64,000 nucleotides of DNA from Strix aluco (taxonomy: Eukaryota > Chordata > Aves > Strigiformes > Strigidae): positions 14,734,325-14,798,324 of the forward strand of contig NC_133971.1 of assembly GCF_031877795.1 (NCBI RefSeq), written 5' to 3'. Shown one piece after another: positions 12,289 to 23,900 of this stretch. The position numbers and the translations under genes were made by a program. The first letter of the stretch is position 1. The number at the start of each line of letters is the position of its first letter. The notes beneath the pieces were generated by a model. It saw nothing but the letters and a program-made list of their open reading frames with translations. It did no database searches and was not told the origin of the DNA.

Positions 12289-12921
12289 TCACTTGTTAAT
12301 TTCCTGATGGTAGGAGCACAACATTAGGACAACAAACTTTCTGTGCAAGAGTTAAGAAAAAATATAATTAAACAATCAACTTGATAAAATATTCCTCCTT
12401 TCACCCCCAAAATCCAGTGGCAAGCATGTACAAGTTTTTCCTTTTTTGAGGAAGAGACTGAAAAGAGAGGGACAAGCAGGAAGGAAGAAAGGCCATAAAA
12501 AGGAACAAATTTCAATATGCCATTATAATCTTTGACCATTTTCTCCCTGACAAGCAAATCTGCAGAGCATTTAAGATCAATATGTGACAAAGAGTCAGCC
12601 AGAGAGGGAGGAGCAGAGGGAGATGCCACTTGAGCTGTCATGCCAGAGGATCTTTAAATAGAAAAGCTTTTAGGGAACTCAGGCCAGGCACCTACTGCAC
12701 AAAACTTAATTACAGCCATACCCATCCAAAAAAAGCCCCATTAACAGCCCCCCCTTAGGCCGCCTTCCCCCCCTTCTTTTTTATCTGCAGCAGTTGGGGA
12801 AGGGAAGGGGGAAAGGCACTAAAACCATCACCGGGCTCCCATTCTGGCACACCCCGGGCTGGTGCTTTGGCATGGGGCTGCCAGCTGCCCCTGAGGCTGC
12901 GAGTCCCTGGGGAGGCAGTAC

Positions 12922-12972
12922 CTGTTAGTCAGCTCCTCTGCTTCCTCTGGGTCCACAGCCTCTTCCTCCTCT

Positions 12973-13004
<32 letters not shown>

Positions 13005-13073
13005 TTCTTCATCCTCTACAAAGGACGAGGTCTCAGATGCCCTGTCACACTCGGCGCCGCGGTACCCCTCCAT
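12922..13073 (-). CDS. CMYA5: CMYA5 coding exon 1 (start codon, polyglutamate)
   Basis: ATG at 13073-13071 opens 50 codons plus two bases, ending at 12922 before a GTACTG donor. The two bases AG join the first base of exon 2 (4091) to give Ser, so the frame continues as EELTN-S-LKDLIQSED. The peptide begins MEGYRGAECDRASETSSFVED, followed by 17 consecutive Glu (residues 22-38, bases 13010-12960) and a short acidic tail. A short, highly acidic first exon followed by one giant exon is the known CMYA5 arrangement. The open frame runs past the donor to 12828, but that extension is intronic. The start is supported by frame, by acidic character and by a TATA-like element about 120 bases upstream. 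Confidence 0.88.
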
Positions 13074-13200
13074 GCCCTTCCCAGCTCAGGCCCTCGCCGG
13101 TGATTTTTACCCCCGACCCTGTCCAACCCAGGGTTGCCTGAAGCAACTGTCATCCCCAGCAGCTCTCGCTTCTCCTGACTCAGGGCAGTCTTTAAATAGA
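13074..13200 (-). promoter_or_regulatory. CMYA5: Candidate CMYA5 promoter with TATA-like / MEF2-like element
   Basis: On the minus strand TATTTAAA lies at 13198-13191, about 120 bases upstream of the CMYA5 ATG; this predicts transcription starting near 13165 and a 5' UTR of about 90 nt. The same bases form CTATTTAAAG, one mismatch from the MEF2 consensus YTAWWWWTAR. Mammalian CMYA5 is a reported MEF2A target, which fits but does not prove the role. An AP-1-like TGACTCAG lies at 13177-13184. Start site and factor binding are inferred. Confidence 0.4.
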
Positions 13201-13260
13201 AGCTGCGAAGTTACAGCGCCGAGTCGCTGCTGGACCTACCCTGGGTCCTAGCACCAACCG

Positions 13261-14035
13261 GGTGTCAGGACACGTGGCAAAACCTGAGGGCCATCTCTCC
13301 AGCTGCTCATCCCTTCACCTGCCCGCTGCTGCCAACGAGGTGTTTTTACAGCAGGGACAGCGGCAGGAGAAAGGGGCTGGAGCCCCCGCACACCTTCCCA
13401 AGCCACCTCTAGTGAATTTGGGGTGGATGGCACAGATGAAGTGGAAGGAGAGTTTTCTTGTGGCTCCAAGAAAAGGTGCATTTGGTACATTCAAAAGCAA
13501 GTTCCACTCCTGAGCACACCCGGAGTGCCTCAGATTTGAGCTAGAGAGGTCAAATAGAATTATTAGTGGATGAGTGCCTAGGACATATGACTTTAATAAT
13601 TAATACTGTACCCTAAGAGGTATCAGATGCACTGTAGTTTTTAACAACACACAGGGAATACTTTTCAACTCCCAAATTTGTTGCTGTGTTAAATCACAGG
13701 ACATTTAAAATCTCCTCTTTGACTGGACTTGAGCCAATTTTAATTTAAAGCAAAGACAAACTACATTACCATGTAGGGTTTAGGTTAAGCCACATTTACC
13801 CTTTATTATTCTGCATTTCACACAAAATGCAGCGCTTTTCACAGACAAAATGAAAATATTTCCAACCTGTACTAGCCAAACTAGTGACTTTTTAAAAAAT
13901 ATTTTTTAGTAGAGGGGGAGAAGCACTGAGACTCTGATTCTAACTAAAGAACTTCGAAGCTATTTCAGGTATAAAACATTGAATACACAGTATAACTCTA
14001 ATCCCCCTTTTTTTCCTTTTTGGTGGGGGGGTAGG
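13261..14035. other. Intergenic spacer between TENT2 and CMYA5
   Basis: Non-coding sequence upstream of the CMYA5 promoter and downstream of the farthest candidate TENT2 polyadenylation site. It includes a G-rich tract on the plus strand (14022-14047). Open frames at 13.25-13.5 kb overlap on both strands and resemble nothing I know. Confidence 0.5.
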
Positions 14036-14054
14036 GGGGGAGGGTGGTGATGTT

Positions 14055-14067
14055 TTTATTTTTTATT
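14055..14067 (-). terminator. TENT2: Candidate distal TENT2 polyadenylation signals (two AATAAA)
   Basis: Two AATAAA hexamers lie one base apart on the minus strand, about 3.85 kb after the TENT2 stop. Just downstream in transcription the transcript becomes C-rich; the opposite (template) strand there has G7-TA-G7-A-G3. Usage is inferred only. Confidence 0.35.
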
Positions 14068-17050
14068 TGTCAAATAAATAGCTGGCTATAAATTGGTCAG
14101 CGAACTCTTCCTTGTGTTGTAAGTACAGAAACACCCAAGCAAGTATTTCTGAGTACAAGCTCTCTCTGCAATGCTAAATTAAATTTCTACTGACAGATTC
14201 ACTTCAAGTAAAATATTTCCTAAACAGTACATACAGATAAAACCTGTCTGGTCTCTTGACCTACCCACTGAAGTACACAATTTACAAGGCCAGAACATAA
14301 TTTCCTGAAGAAGTGTACTTGAAAAAGATACTAACTTAAATTCCATATTTTATCATGAGCACAGAGACAGTGTACACAGTACAATGATATTTAAGGTAGA
14401 GAACTTCACATTCTTTACACACGGAAGACAAGAGCATTACAACCTTCTAGAAATGCTTTTATATGAAGCATAAATATATTGCACAAGTTTTGAATCAGTC
14501 TTCGGCACAGCAAGAGGAAAGTGAGTAACCTTTTACCAGAATTCCTTCAAATTATTTCCAGACTTAGTGCTCTCCTTCCTGTACTTCTCACAACTTAATC
14601 TGATCTGTAAATTGACCAAAATAGCATATTCTTTCATGCTCTTCCTACAAGCACTATACTCTGTAAAATCAGTGAGGGAAAGATTTATATCAAAACATAC
14701 AAGGATTGGAGAAAACAAGACAACATAACAAACACTACAAAATACACGTGAGATAATCCAGAGCAAGTAGAGTCCATTTTAAATCAAGAGTGACATTCTC
14801 ATACGGAGTTAAATTTAACACCCAATATACTGTGAATTGAGTCCAGTAACACAAGTTCAAGTAAAGCATTGGTTCCAAATAAGCATTTGGGACAGTATTC
14901 ACAAATGCTAACTTCTGGTTATCTACAATTCATCTTACATCCTTATCATGGTTGCCCATTTCTCCCAAATAACCATGCCACCTTTCAGTTTGAGTCTTAA
15001 AACTGGTTTATATTGTACTCTTTGTAAGGGATTTCTTAAAAATAAGCTCTCAGACTGTCAGAACACCTTAAAGTACAGAGAGCACACTTACACAATCACA
15101 TTTTAGGAGAAGTAAGAGCAAGAGAGATAGAAAAGAAGCTTCAAGTTTCACAGTATACAGCCTATGCCAGTTCTGGCACTACTGTTACTGAATGGGAAGC
15201 TCTTGCTAATGTTTAGTCTTCCCATACAGCTCTGAGCCTGTTAATTAAACGCACTGCTAGAGGACTAAAGAGAGTTCCTGAAATCCTATATGAGACACTA
15301 GTAGTTTCTGACATAAGGTGAGAAATGACAGGCAACCCCAATGCCAAACTGAGTAGTCAAAACTAGTCCTAAAAGAACAAACAGCTGAACTAAAGCATTT
15401 TTATTTCAAGGCAGTAAGAAGCCTCAAAGAAGTTAAGCATCTTGCACAAATGCTGAAACCCTGAACACTCCATGGAAACACCACCTTTTACCAAAGGTCT
15501 TCCAGAAAAACTATTCCTGCTAGGGTGTACGTCAAGGGACAGGTGTGTAAAGGTTTTTATTCTGAAGTTGAGGAGAAGGGAAAACTTCATACTAAGATTT
15601 ATGATAGCCATTAGTGAATTTCTTGCTCTGGATACCTGCCTAGAGTAGATGAAAATACAGGTCATTAAACCTCTGAACAACTTCAGACTATGCAGAACTG
15701 AATCCAAAGTTAGCCAAAGTTCAGCTCCTACTCACTCTCCCCAAACCATTTATTTTGTGGCATTTTATCTGAAGTTTTCTGACAAAAGTTGCAGCCCACC
15801 ATTTAACAAATACAATTATGTTCACTCATGGAAAGTGGTGCTGCTCGCTAGCCTTGACAGGAGAATAATATAACGTGACATCTGGTGAAATCTCTTTTCT
15901 AGACCTCTCAGATTACTTTTTAATATGTGAGAGCCCTGACACTTTTCATGCTCTTGCCAGATTACCCACTAGTTTCTTTCACTGTAAACTAAACCAAGTT
16001 ACACCACCTTGCTTAGCTAACACAGTAAATTACTGGGGCGTTTTCTGTGAGGAAAGTTTTCTAGAGGGGAAGCAACAAACAGGCTTGTCCCCAAACAGAT
16101 TTTCTAGACAAAGAGAGAGCCAGCACCTTTTTAAAAAATGAGCAGCCCTCCCCTCTCCTCCAAATCCACCTAGGGCTTGCAGAACCTCTTTGAATCCAGA
16201 CATCATCTTGTACAAAAAACTTCTGCTTCCATTTTACAAGCAGGTAAAAGTGAATGTTTCACTGTGACCAAGTCTACCATTTTATAAAGAGGAAGGGCAG
16301 TGAGGGGGAACGTATGAATTGAGTAAGAACATTTTAGCGGATTGCTGGACTTGGATTAAAATAGAAAGAATGTATAAATTGCAGAAGGAAGCTGTTTTAA
16401 TCTTAGACTAGATGAAGTATGTACCAAGTAACCTCACAGCTGGCAAATAGTTTACACTTTCTAGAACTTCTAAACTGTAAAACTTGAAATAAATTAGAAC
16501 TTAAAAGTGTGCACAAGAAGAGATAATGCTTGTTATTAGCCACAACCCTTATATTAGTCATAAGGGTTTTCACAATCTCGTTAGAGATGGCAATAGATGA
16601 AACTTTTACCTGTACACAGATGCAGCACAGAATAGCTCTACACAAGTTTATGATTTGCAACAGGGGAAAGATTTCCTTTACAGGACATTTCCCTTTCTAC
16701 TTAATTATAGGAAATAGTTTAAATATGCAGTACAAAATAACATAAACTGGAAAAATAGGCTGTATTTTCTCTATATAAACATTATTCCACTGAACACCAT
16801 ACAAAATATTAAACTTAAAAAAATGAAGTTGACATCAGTGGTAAGTACAGTTTTAATAATGAATTAGTCTTCAATAACAAATATGTGAGAGGCACAAATT
16901 GTGTTACAGGAGGTCTAAAAGAGTGTTCACAACTTTATTTTGGAAAAGATAGAATTTTCAAGATTAACTATTTAAATTTAATTTACAGTAGCTGACAAAT
17001 TTACAAATATTTACACAAAATCAAAACAGAAGCCCAGCTTATTGTAGCAG

Positions 17051-17157
17051 TGGTAGGGTAGTGGGGTGTTTGTTTTTGGTTTGGGTGTTTTTTGGTTTGT
17101 GGGTTTGGTCTGGGTTGTTTTTTTGTGTTTGTGTGTTTTGTTTTTTTCTTCCCCCCC
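17051..17157 (+). repeat. GT-rich low-complexity tract
   Basis: A run of GGTTTG, GGGTGTTT and TTTTGTGTTT words ending in C7. It shares GTTTTTTGGTTTGT exactly with the tract at 18119-18178. In the TENT2 transcript it would be a CA-rich element of the 3' UTR. Confidence 0.7.
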
Positions 17158-17914
17158 AAAGCAGACATCACTACTACTTCACATATGTAAAAGGAACCAC
17201 TAAAAAGTCTCTTGCCTACTTTGTGTGAATATGAAGCATTTATGTATATTGATCTGTCCTTATTTATTTCAACTTGTCATAGAACTGTTACTTGAAAATT
17301 CCAGTTTAGATTACAGTTCTTGATATCCAGCATACTACAAACCATAATCTATCTTAATTTTCATAAACTGTTGCTTGTTATTCAATGTAAAAGGGAAATA
17401 AAACTGGAAAGTGCCAAGTTGAACAAATGTGCTTACTGTAATTACGTAGATTTAAAGCAGGGGCTGTCTGTTCCTCAAAGTGGGTACTGTATGCAATTCC
17501 TTAAGGATATAGTCAGACTTGCACATTGTTTTAGCTCTGAATGTCTTCATTTCATGGTAAAATATGTCTGAATTAATGATTACACAAATTATGGAAACAA
17601 GTCAGTATATTCCCATACTTCCCTTAAGATGAATTTATTTTTGTGGCTTGCTGTTTGAATTTCTTCTAGAAGTCAACAACATTTTCAGAAATTTCAACAT
17701 TTTCAACTGCATTTTCAGAAAACATACCCTTTGAATGAACAGCTGTATTAACAAATGTAGATAATAAAATATGCTACCTTTCTTATAAATATTTCCTTAA
17801 CAAAAGTTTACAGAGAAAAACATGTCATAGAAAACCATGGGGTAACTGCCTCTTGATTGTGATACTGTTCTTTATTTCAGCAGGATCCAATAAGAAGAAA
17901 GTGGAAGAGGTTGG

Positions 17915-17989
17915 TTATCTTTTCTGTATGGCTGCTCTTAAAGGTAATATATAGTTCAGGTCTTTCCTGTTTCGTAATACATGCCAAGC
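17915..17989 (-). CDS. TENT2: TENT2 last coding exon with stop codon
   Basis: Acceptor TTCCCCAG, then [20 protein letters not shown] and IQKR and a TAA stop (residues 473-496). The ending matches the GLD2 C terminus. Confidence 0.95.
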   Translation of the reverse strand, partial: AWHVLRNRKDLNYILPLRAAIQKR

Positions 17990-20900
17990 CTGGGGAAAAA
18001 AGTACAAGGTTTTAAAAGCCTAAATAATCTTTGCCATTAATACTTAAATACCACTGTAAGCAGCAGAGTCTCAGTGATCCACAAAAATTAGGTTGGTATT
18101 TTTCCCATTCTTGAAGAGAGGGGTGTTGTTTTGTGGTTTGTTTTGGGGGTTTTTTGGTTTGTTGGGGTTTTTTTTTAAGGAAAGAAAAAAGCCAAAAAGG
18201 TACACAAAATGTAATGAACTACTGAGGAATGTACAGCCTTGCGAGAGCACATTTGTGGAGACAGATGTTAACATTATTTAAGCATTACATTGATATTCTG
18301 ACTGCAAAATAATTGTTTCAAATTCACACATGTCAAAATTCCTGATATAAGACATATCCGGAATCTGACAATTCCAGAACTTAACTGTGTCTTTAAAATA
18401 TGTTATTTCAATTTTCTTCTGTATTCTTGTGTGAATTCCAGGACACATCTGTCAGGCCATGAACCTGCAAATAACTGCAGTGACCCTTTTGTCTTTACGC
18501 AGAATGAATTAAACCACCACAGTGTGTAATGAAAACCACAGGAAGAATAATCTCTCAAGGGCAGTGAGACAAACAGGTTCCTTAGGCTTCTCAAAAAAAA
18601 GTGCAAGATTAATAAGTACTTGCAGTTTTAAGCAACTGTCATTCCTTATGGCTCCTAGTAAAGTGGAAGTTTTTTGAGGGCTGTAACACTCTAGTATATA
18701 GGCTTCCAGACAACTAGGATCAAACAACTGCTTTTACATTTTTCAGAAAACCACACAGGCTGGAAACAAATTTTTTAATTTAAAACACTGAAAAGAGAAC
18801 TTCACTCTGATTTGACAGAACAGTGAGAGAGCCCTGTAAACCACTGCTTTAGCAGATTCACAAAATCAAGTATTTTATGTAAAAGTATGTGAACAGTTCA
18901 GTATTCTGTATACTAACATGGTTAAATAGAAGGAAACTGACGTTTCTGAACAGAATTACAAACCAAAAAACTTATCTTTTTCTGACTAAGGCAACACCTT
19001 ATAGCATTTGTTCTATTACAAATATCTGGCATTGATTTCCTTTTTGCTGGAGAAGCCCTCATTTAAGGACTTGATTAACTGGAGTAAAGAGCAGCCTCCA
19101 ATGACAGCATAACAGGGGAGTCTGACTGGTTAAAGCTGGAAGCCAGTTCTGTGCACTAATTCCTAGTCATAACTACATTATGCATAGTCAGAGAGCTCAG
19201 AAAACTAGAACTTGAGCTGCAATTCCAAATGCAATGCCTGCGATAGGAGACATGCATAAAAGAGTTGGTAGCAAGGATTTTTAGAAAAATGATGTTTAAC
19301 CAAGGCCTAAATCTTTGCTTGCTTCAAAGTTGTCCTTGCTTCCTCCACTGACTGGAACAGTAAAAGCTCCAGTTTGAACGATTCATTCTAAAATTATGAG
19401 TGTGGTCTCCCAAAAGAAAAGTACCAATTTAATACAGCTGTCAAAAACCAGCAGAAAATCATTGGTGGTGATATTTATAAAAAAGGGATAGTAAGAAGCA
19501 TAAAACATTGTTTATTACCAGTCAAATTCATGTAGGAAGAAATAATCATCATAGAATGGTTTGGGTTGGAAGGGACCTTAAAGACCATCTAGTTCCAACC
19601 CCCTGCCATGGGCAGAGACACCTTCCACTGGACCAGGTCACTCAAAGCCCCGTCCAACCTGGCCTTAAACACTGCCAGGGAGGGGACATCCACAACCTCT
19701 CTGGGCAACCTCTTCCAGGGTCTCATCACCCTCACACTGAAGAATTTCTTCCTGATGTCTAACCTAAAACTAGCCTCTTTCAATTCAAAAGCGTCACCCC
19801 TCATCCTATCACTACATTCCCTGATAAACAGTCCCTCCCCATCTTTCCTGTAGGCCCCCTTTAAGTACTGGAAGGCTGCTGTAAGGTCTCTGTTGAGTCT
19901 TCTCTTCTCCAGGCTGATCAACCCCAACTCTCTCAGTCTGTCCTCACAGGGGAGGTGCTCCAGCCCCCTGACCATCTTTGTGGCCCTCCTGTAGACCCAC
20001 TCAAGCAGGTCCATGTCTTTCTTATGCCAAGTGCCCCAGAGTTGGATGCAGTACTCCAGGTGGGGTCTCACAAGAGCAGAATAGAGGGGCAGAATCCCCT
20101 CCCTCAATGTGCTGGCAACAATTCTCTTGATGCAGCTCACGATGCAGCTGGCTTCCTGAGCTGTGAGTGCACATTGTTGGCTCATAGTTTTATATCCACT
20201 AACACCCCCAAGTCCTTCTCTGCAGGGCTGCTCTCAATCCACTCATCATCCAGCCTGTATTTGTGCTTGGGATTCCCTTGACCCATGTGCAGGACCTTGC
20301 ACTTGGCCTTGTTGAACTTCATGAGGTTTGCACAGGCCCACCTCTCAAGCCTGTCCAGGTCCCTCTGGACGCCATCCCTTCCCTCCAGCATGTCGACCGC
20401 ACCACACAGCTTGGTGTCGTTGGCAAACTTGCTGAGGGTGCACTTGATCCCACTGTCCATGTGGCCAACCAAGACGTTAAACAATGCCAGTCCCAACACA
20501 AACCCCTGAGGAACACCACGTGTCACTGCTCTCCACTTGGACATTGAGCTGTTGACTGCAACTCTTTGAGAGCAACCATCAAGCGAGTTCCTCTTTTACA
20601 TAAAGTTATAATTCTAAAGCTATTAACCATCATTAGATTTTTACACACACAAGAAAATCTAAGACATAGGGTTTCCTATTTCAAGTACCCATTTCAACTT
20701 AAGCCAGATGCCTAGTGCCAGACATTAATAAATATTCTTACTAAATACTTTTCCACAAAAATATATAAAAATGCATTTCTATTACTTATATAGTAGAAAG
20801 CACAGAAATAGTCATAACACAAACATTGGAAACAGGCAGGTTCAATGACTAGCATTTGTACAACTATCCTGAAAACCAAAGTGATCAGAAAAGTTAAATG

Positions 20901-23900
20901 AGATGTACTTTTTACCTGCAGAAATTCACCTCTAATAGTATCAAACTTCTGTTTCTCATGTACAGCTCTAGCAGTGTTTGTCCCATCAAAGGGCTCTGCA
21001 AGATCAAACACAAACATTAAAAGTGTTAAAAAAATTTAAAGCTAGGCTGCCTTCACTGAGCAAGTAATGAGACAAAACCCAGAACGGTCAACATATCATT
21101 GCTTCTCAATCTTTATTTCTACATAACATTCATCCAAAAAAAAGCCCCAAACCCTGAAGGCTATTATGGATTACATACCATTAGAAAGTCAGGTTATTGT
21201 ATCTATTGAAGTATATTCTGATTGTGCTGAATTTATGCATCAGTAATTATTTGTTACTGCTTAACAGTCTGATGACATACCAGAAGATGATTTTGCATAT
21301 TAAAATGTTTTGAGACTTACTACACATGTGCCTCTTTGAACTGTTCACTTAAATTCACCTCATTCAACAGCTTCTCAGTGAAATACAAGTATGACCGTAA
21401 AATATTTACTATATTTTTTTATATTAAGATGTATCAACTGCTGTAAAAATGTATTTTATGAGTCCATACCTACTGTCAGTATCTATTAATAAGTTAACAA
21501 TTTGGGGTTTCCACCTTCTAAAAGACTACAAATTTATGTGGTGTTTGCCCTTTTTTTTTTGCTAACATAATTAATACTTTGGAACTTTTTTTTTTTAATT
21601 GAAGGATTAAAAAAGTACTCCTTCCTGCTGACAGTGTTGACAACATTTGACTTTTGAGGGGAAAAAAACAATTGCAATAGGTACTAAAAAATTATGATGC
21701 AGAAACTATGCATTACAATGTGCTACAAAACAGATTTATAGTCTTTTTTGCCTTACTAGAGAACTGCTTAAGTAACATGGTATATTTCACATTGGCAGAA
21801 TGTATTAAAGTCCTTAAGGGCCACAGAACCATAGAAGTATTTACTAGATCAGGTAGCTTTTTGGTTTAGTTGGGTATGAATTGCTTTTATTCACATAGGG
21901 ACCTATAGTAAAATAAAGCATTAAATAGACATCAGAAGGTCTTGTGCCATTATGGAGACTGGGATTTCCAATCTGGAACATGCTCTGTGGAATTGAGTTT
22001 TTATTTCTGCAAGGTAAAAATCACAAAGCAATTGTTTCATGCAATAAATGTTGCATTTGGCAAGTTTCCAAAAGGTTTCTCTTCAAACTACCTATAAAGT
22101 TTACAGTGGACATTTACAAGCAGATTTATTTTACTTTAGAATGCATCATACATTCAGATTGGAACAAAAAACTGACAATCAGATAAAAAGGGTACATAGT
22201 CTTCTAAAGTCAGTCACATAATTTGACACAGTGACTTCCTGCTACTAAGAATTCCATGTCCCTTACCGTGTGAAGCAGTACAGCATTTCTTTTGTGTGTC
22301 TTAAATGCGATGTTAACTGTTTCTTTAATGCTAGACCTTTATGTACTTTATGTTGAATCAAGAGATACGTATTTTTTAAAACAACAAGAGCAAAGCTGTA
22401 CAATCTTCTGAATCTGTCAGTGGGAAAAAAGGTACTCTAGCCACAGAAGCTGACTCACATCTTCCCTTTATTCTTCCTGCATATTTACTGACTGTCAAAA
22501 GACAAAACTCATTCCCTAGAGCGCAACAAGAATAATTTTGCAATCAGCTACTATTTACACCCCTACATTTTCTAACCATCAAGACTGTTCACACACAGAG
22601 ATGAGAATATTAAACGAAAAAAAGTAATACAACTTCAACACTGATGCTTGATTGAAAGGCTAAAGGGGATCATCCTTCCAAATGAAAATACAAGAAAACA
22701 TTAAACTTCAGAACTGCTGCAAACCAAACCCTGAGGAATAATTTTTAGAATTATTTTTAACATGTGCATCTGAAAGATTTAAAAGTACAAACATGAATCA
22801 GGTGCAGCTTAGATGGCTTCTGATCCAGTTTCCCTAAATGACTATCAATTTAATAGTCTCACAAAATTGCCATGTTTCTAGCTTTCCCAAACTATGTCTT
22901 TTTCAACAGGAGACTGTGTGATATTATCTGATATTGACAAGATTTAAACTGAAACCAGAACGGTCACTAGCAATACAGAGCTTCTGACAAGGAATGTTCA
23001 CAAACGTTAGATAAAAGCAGTTTCTCTGTATCCCCATAATGGTAATAGCCTGCCAGATTTTAAACTGTCTGAAAAGAGCATCTCTACCGTATTTGTTCCT
23101 CTAACAGCAGAATTACAAGTGAGAGTAAGTCTTAACACCAATAAAAAGTAAAACAGAACACAATTTTTTCTTTGAGTGAGCCTAAATACAGTGCTACATG
23201 CAGAATTGTGGCAACTTGCAGGCACAGACTTGTGTAATCTATCAACAAATATATTTTAAATACTAAAAAAATAGACTCAATAAAACCAAGTACTGAAATT
23301 TTAGCCTGCTAACTAGAAAATCTGACAAAGACTTGGAAACTAAAATATGTTGACATCTTTACATAACTTTTAAAAGCTTCTTCTCAAAATACACAGAAGT
23401 TTATCTACATACTTTGTTAAACTAGTTTGGCTTAACAGCTGTTATAATAAACATGAAGCCTACTTTGAGTTGAAATAGGAAATTTAATTTTTCCCTTCCG
23501 ATTCAGAAGTAAAAACTTGGTATGTGAGGCTAAACCCCACTCTTAATAAAGTCTTGAAGCACGTAGTAACAGGAAAGAATCAGATGTGCCACCTAGAGAT
23601 AATTTTGCTTTTTTAGTAGTTCAAATGCAAAACGCACTCTTAAGGAAAAGTTGTATGTAATCAATAAAGCCCATTTAAAACAAATTCTGAAGTGCCTATT
23701 TTCTACGCAGATATTCTATTTTCCAACCTGAAAAAAAACCCAATTATTCAACCACTTTGTAATGTCATAAAAAAATTGAGAGCTTGAAACACACAGCCCC
23801 CCCACAACACATCAGATCAGCATCATGTGACAGCAGCAGACACAGCTGCCCAGCATTCCCACCTCCCACATTCAGACCAGAGCCTTGGCAATGCTGGCAA

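Larger units (their letters stand above)
4092..12921 (-). other. CMYA5: CMYA5 intron 1
   Basis: An 8.8-kb intron bounded by a GTACTG donor and a TTTTAG acceptor on the minus strand. It holds a CR1 copy interrupted by a solo LTR (9155-10098) and an unassigned 90-codon open frame (12016-12288). A GC-richer patch at about 8080-8620 gives short open frames in several frames on both strands, none of which I recognise. The remainder is ordinary AT-rich non-coding sequence. Confidence 0.8.
14036..17914 (-). other. TENT2: Probable TENT2 3' UTR (far end uncertain)
   Basis: Non-coding sequence directly after the TENT2 stop codon. AATAAA hexamers on the minus strand occur at 17876-17871 (39 nt after the stop), 17639-17634, 16939-16934 and, as a closely spaced pair, at 14067-14062 and 14060-14055. 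Any could define the 3' end; the full extent to about 14035 is the longest option. A GT-rich stretch at 17051-17157 would be CA-rich in the transcript. No other gene or repeat is recognised here. Confidence 0.4.
17990..20915 (-). other. TENT2: TENT2 intron 13
   Basis: Contains a 1.0-kb CR1 copy (19549-20590) in the sense of TENT2 and a GT-rich low-complexity tract (18119-18178) about 130 nt upstream of the last acceptor. Nothing else is recognised. Confidence 0.9.

Noticed and set aside
12828..12921. Extension of the CMYA5 exon 1 reading frame to a stop at 12828
   Set aside because: A GTACTG donor at 12921 joins in phase to exon 2, so the extension is intron.
19589..20544. 198- and 120-codon minus-strand frames
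   Set aside because: CR1 ORF2 remnants with a frameshift between them; antisense frames at the same place are shadows.
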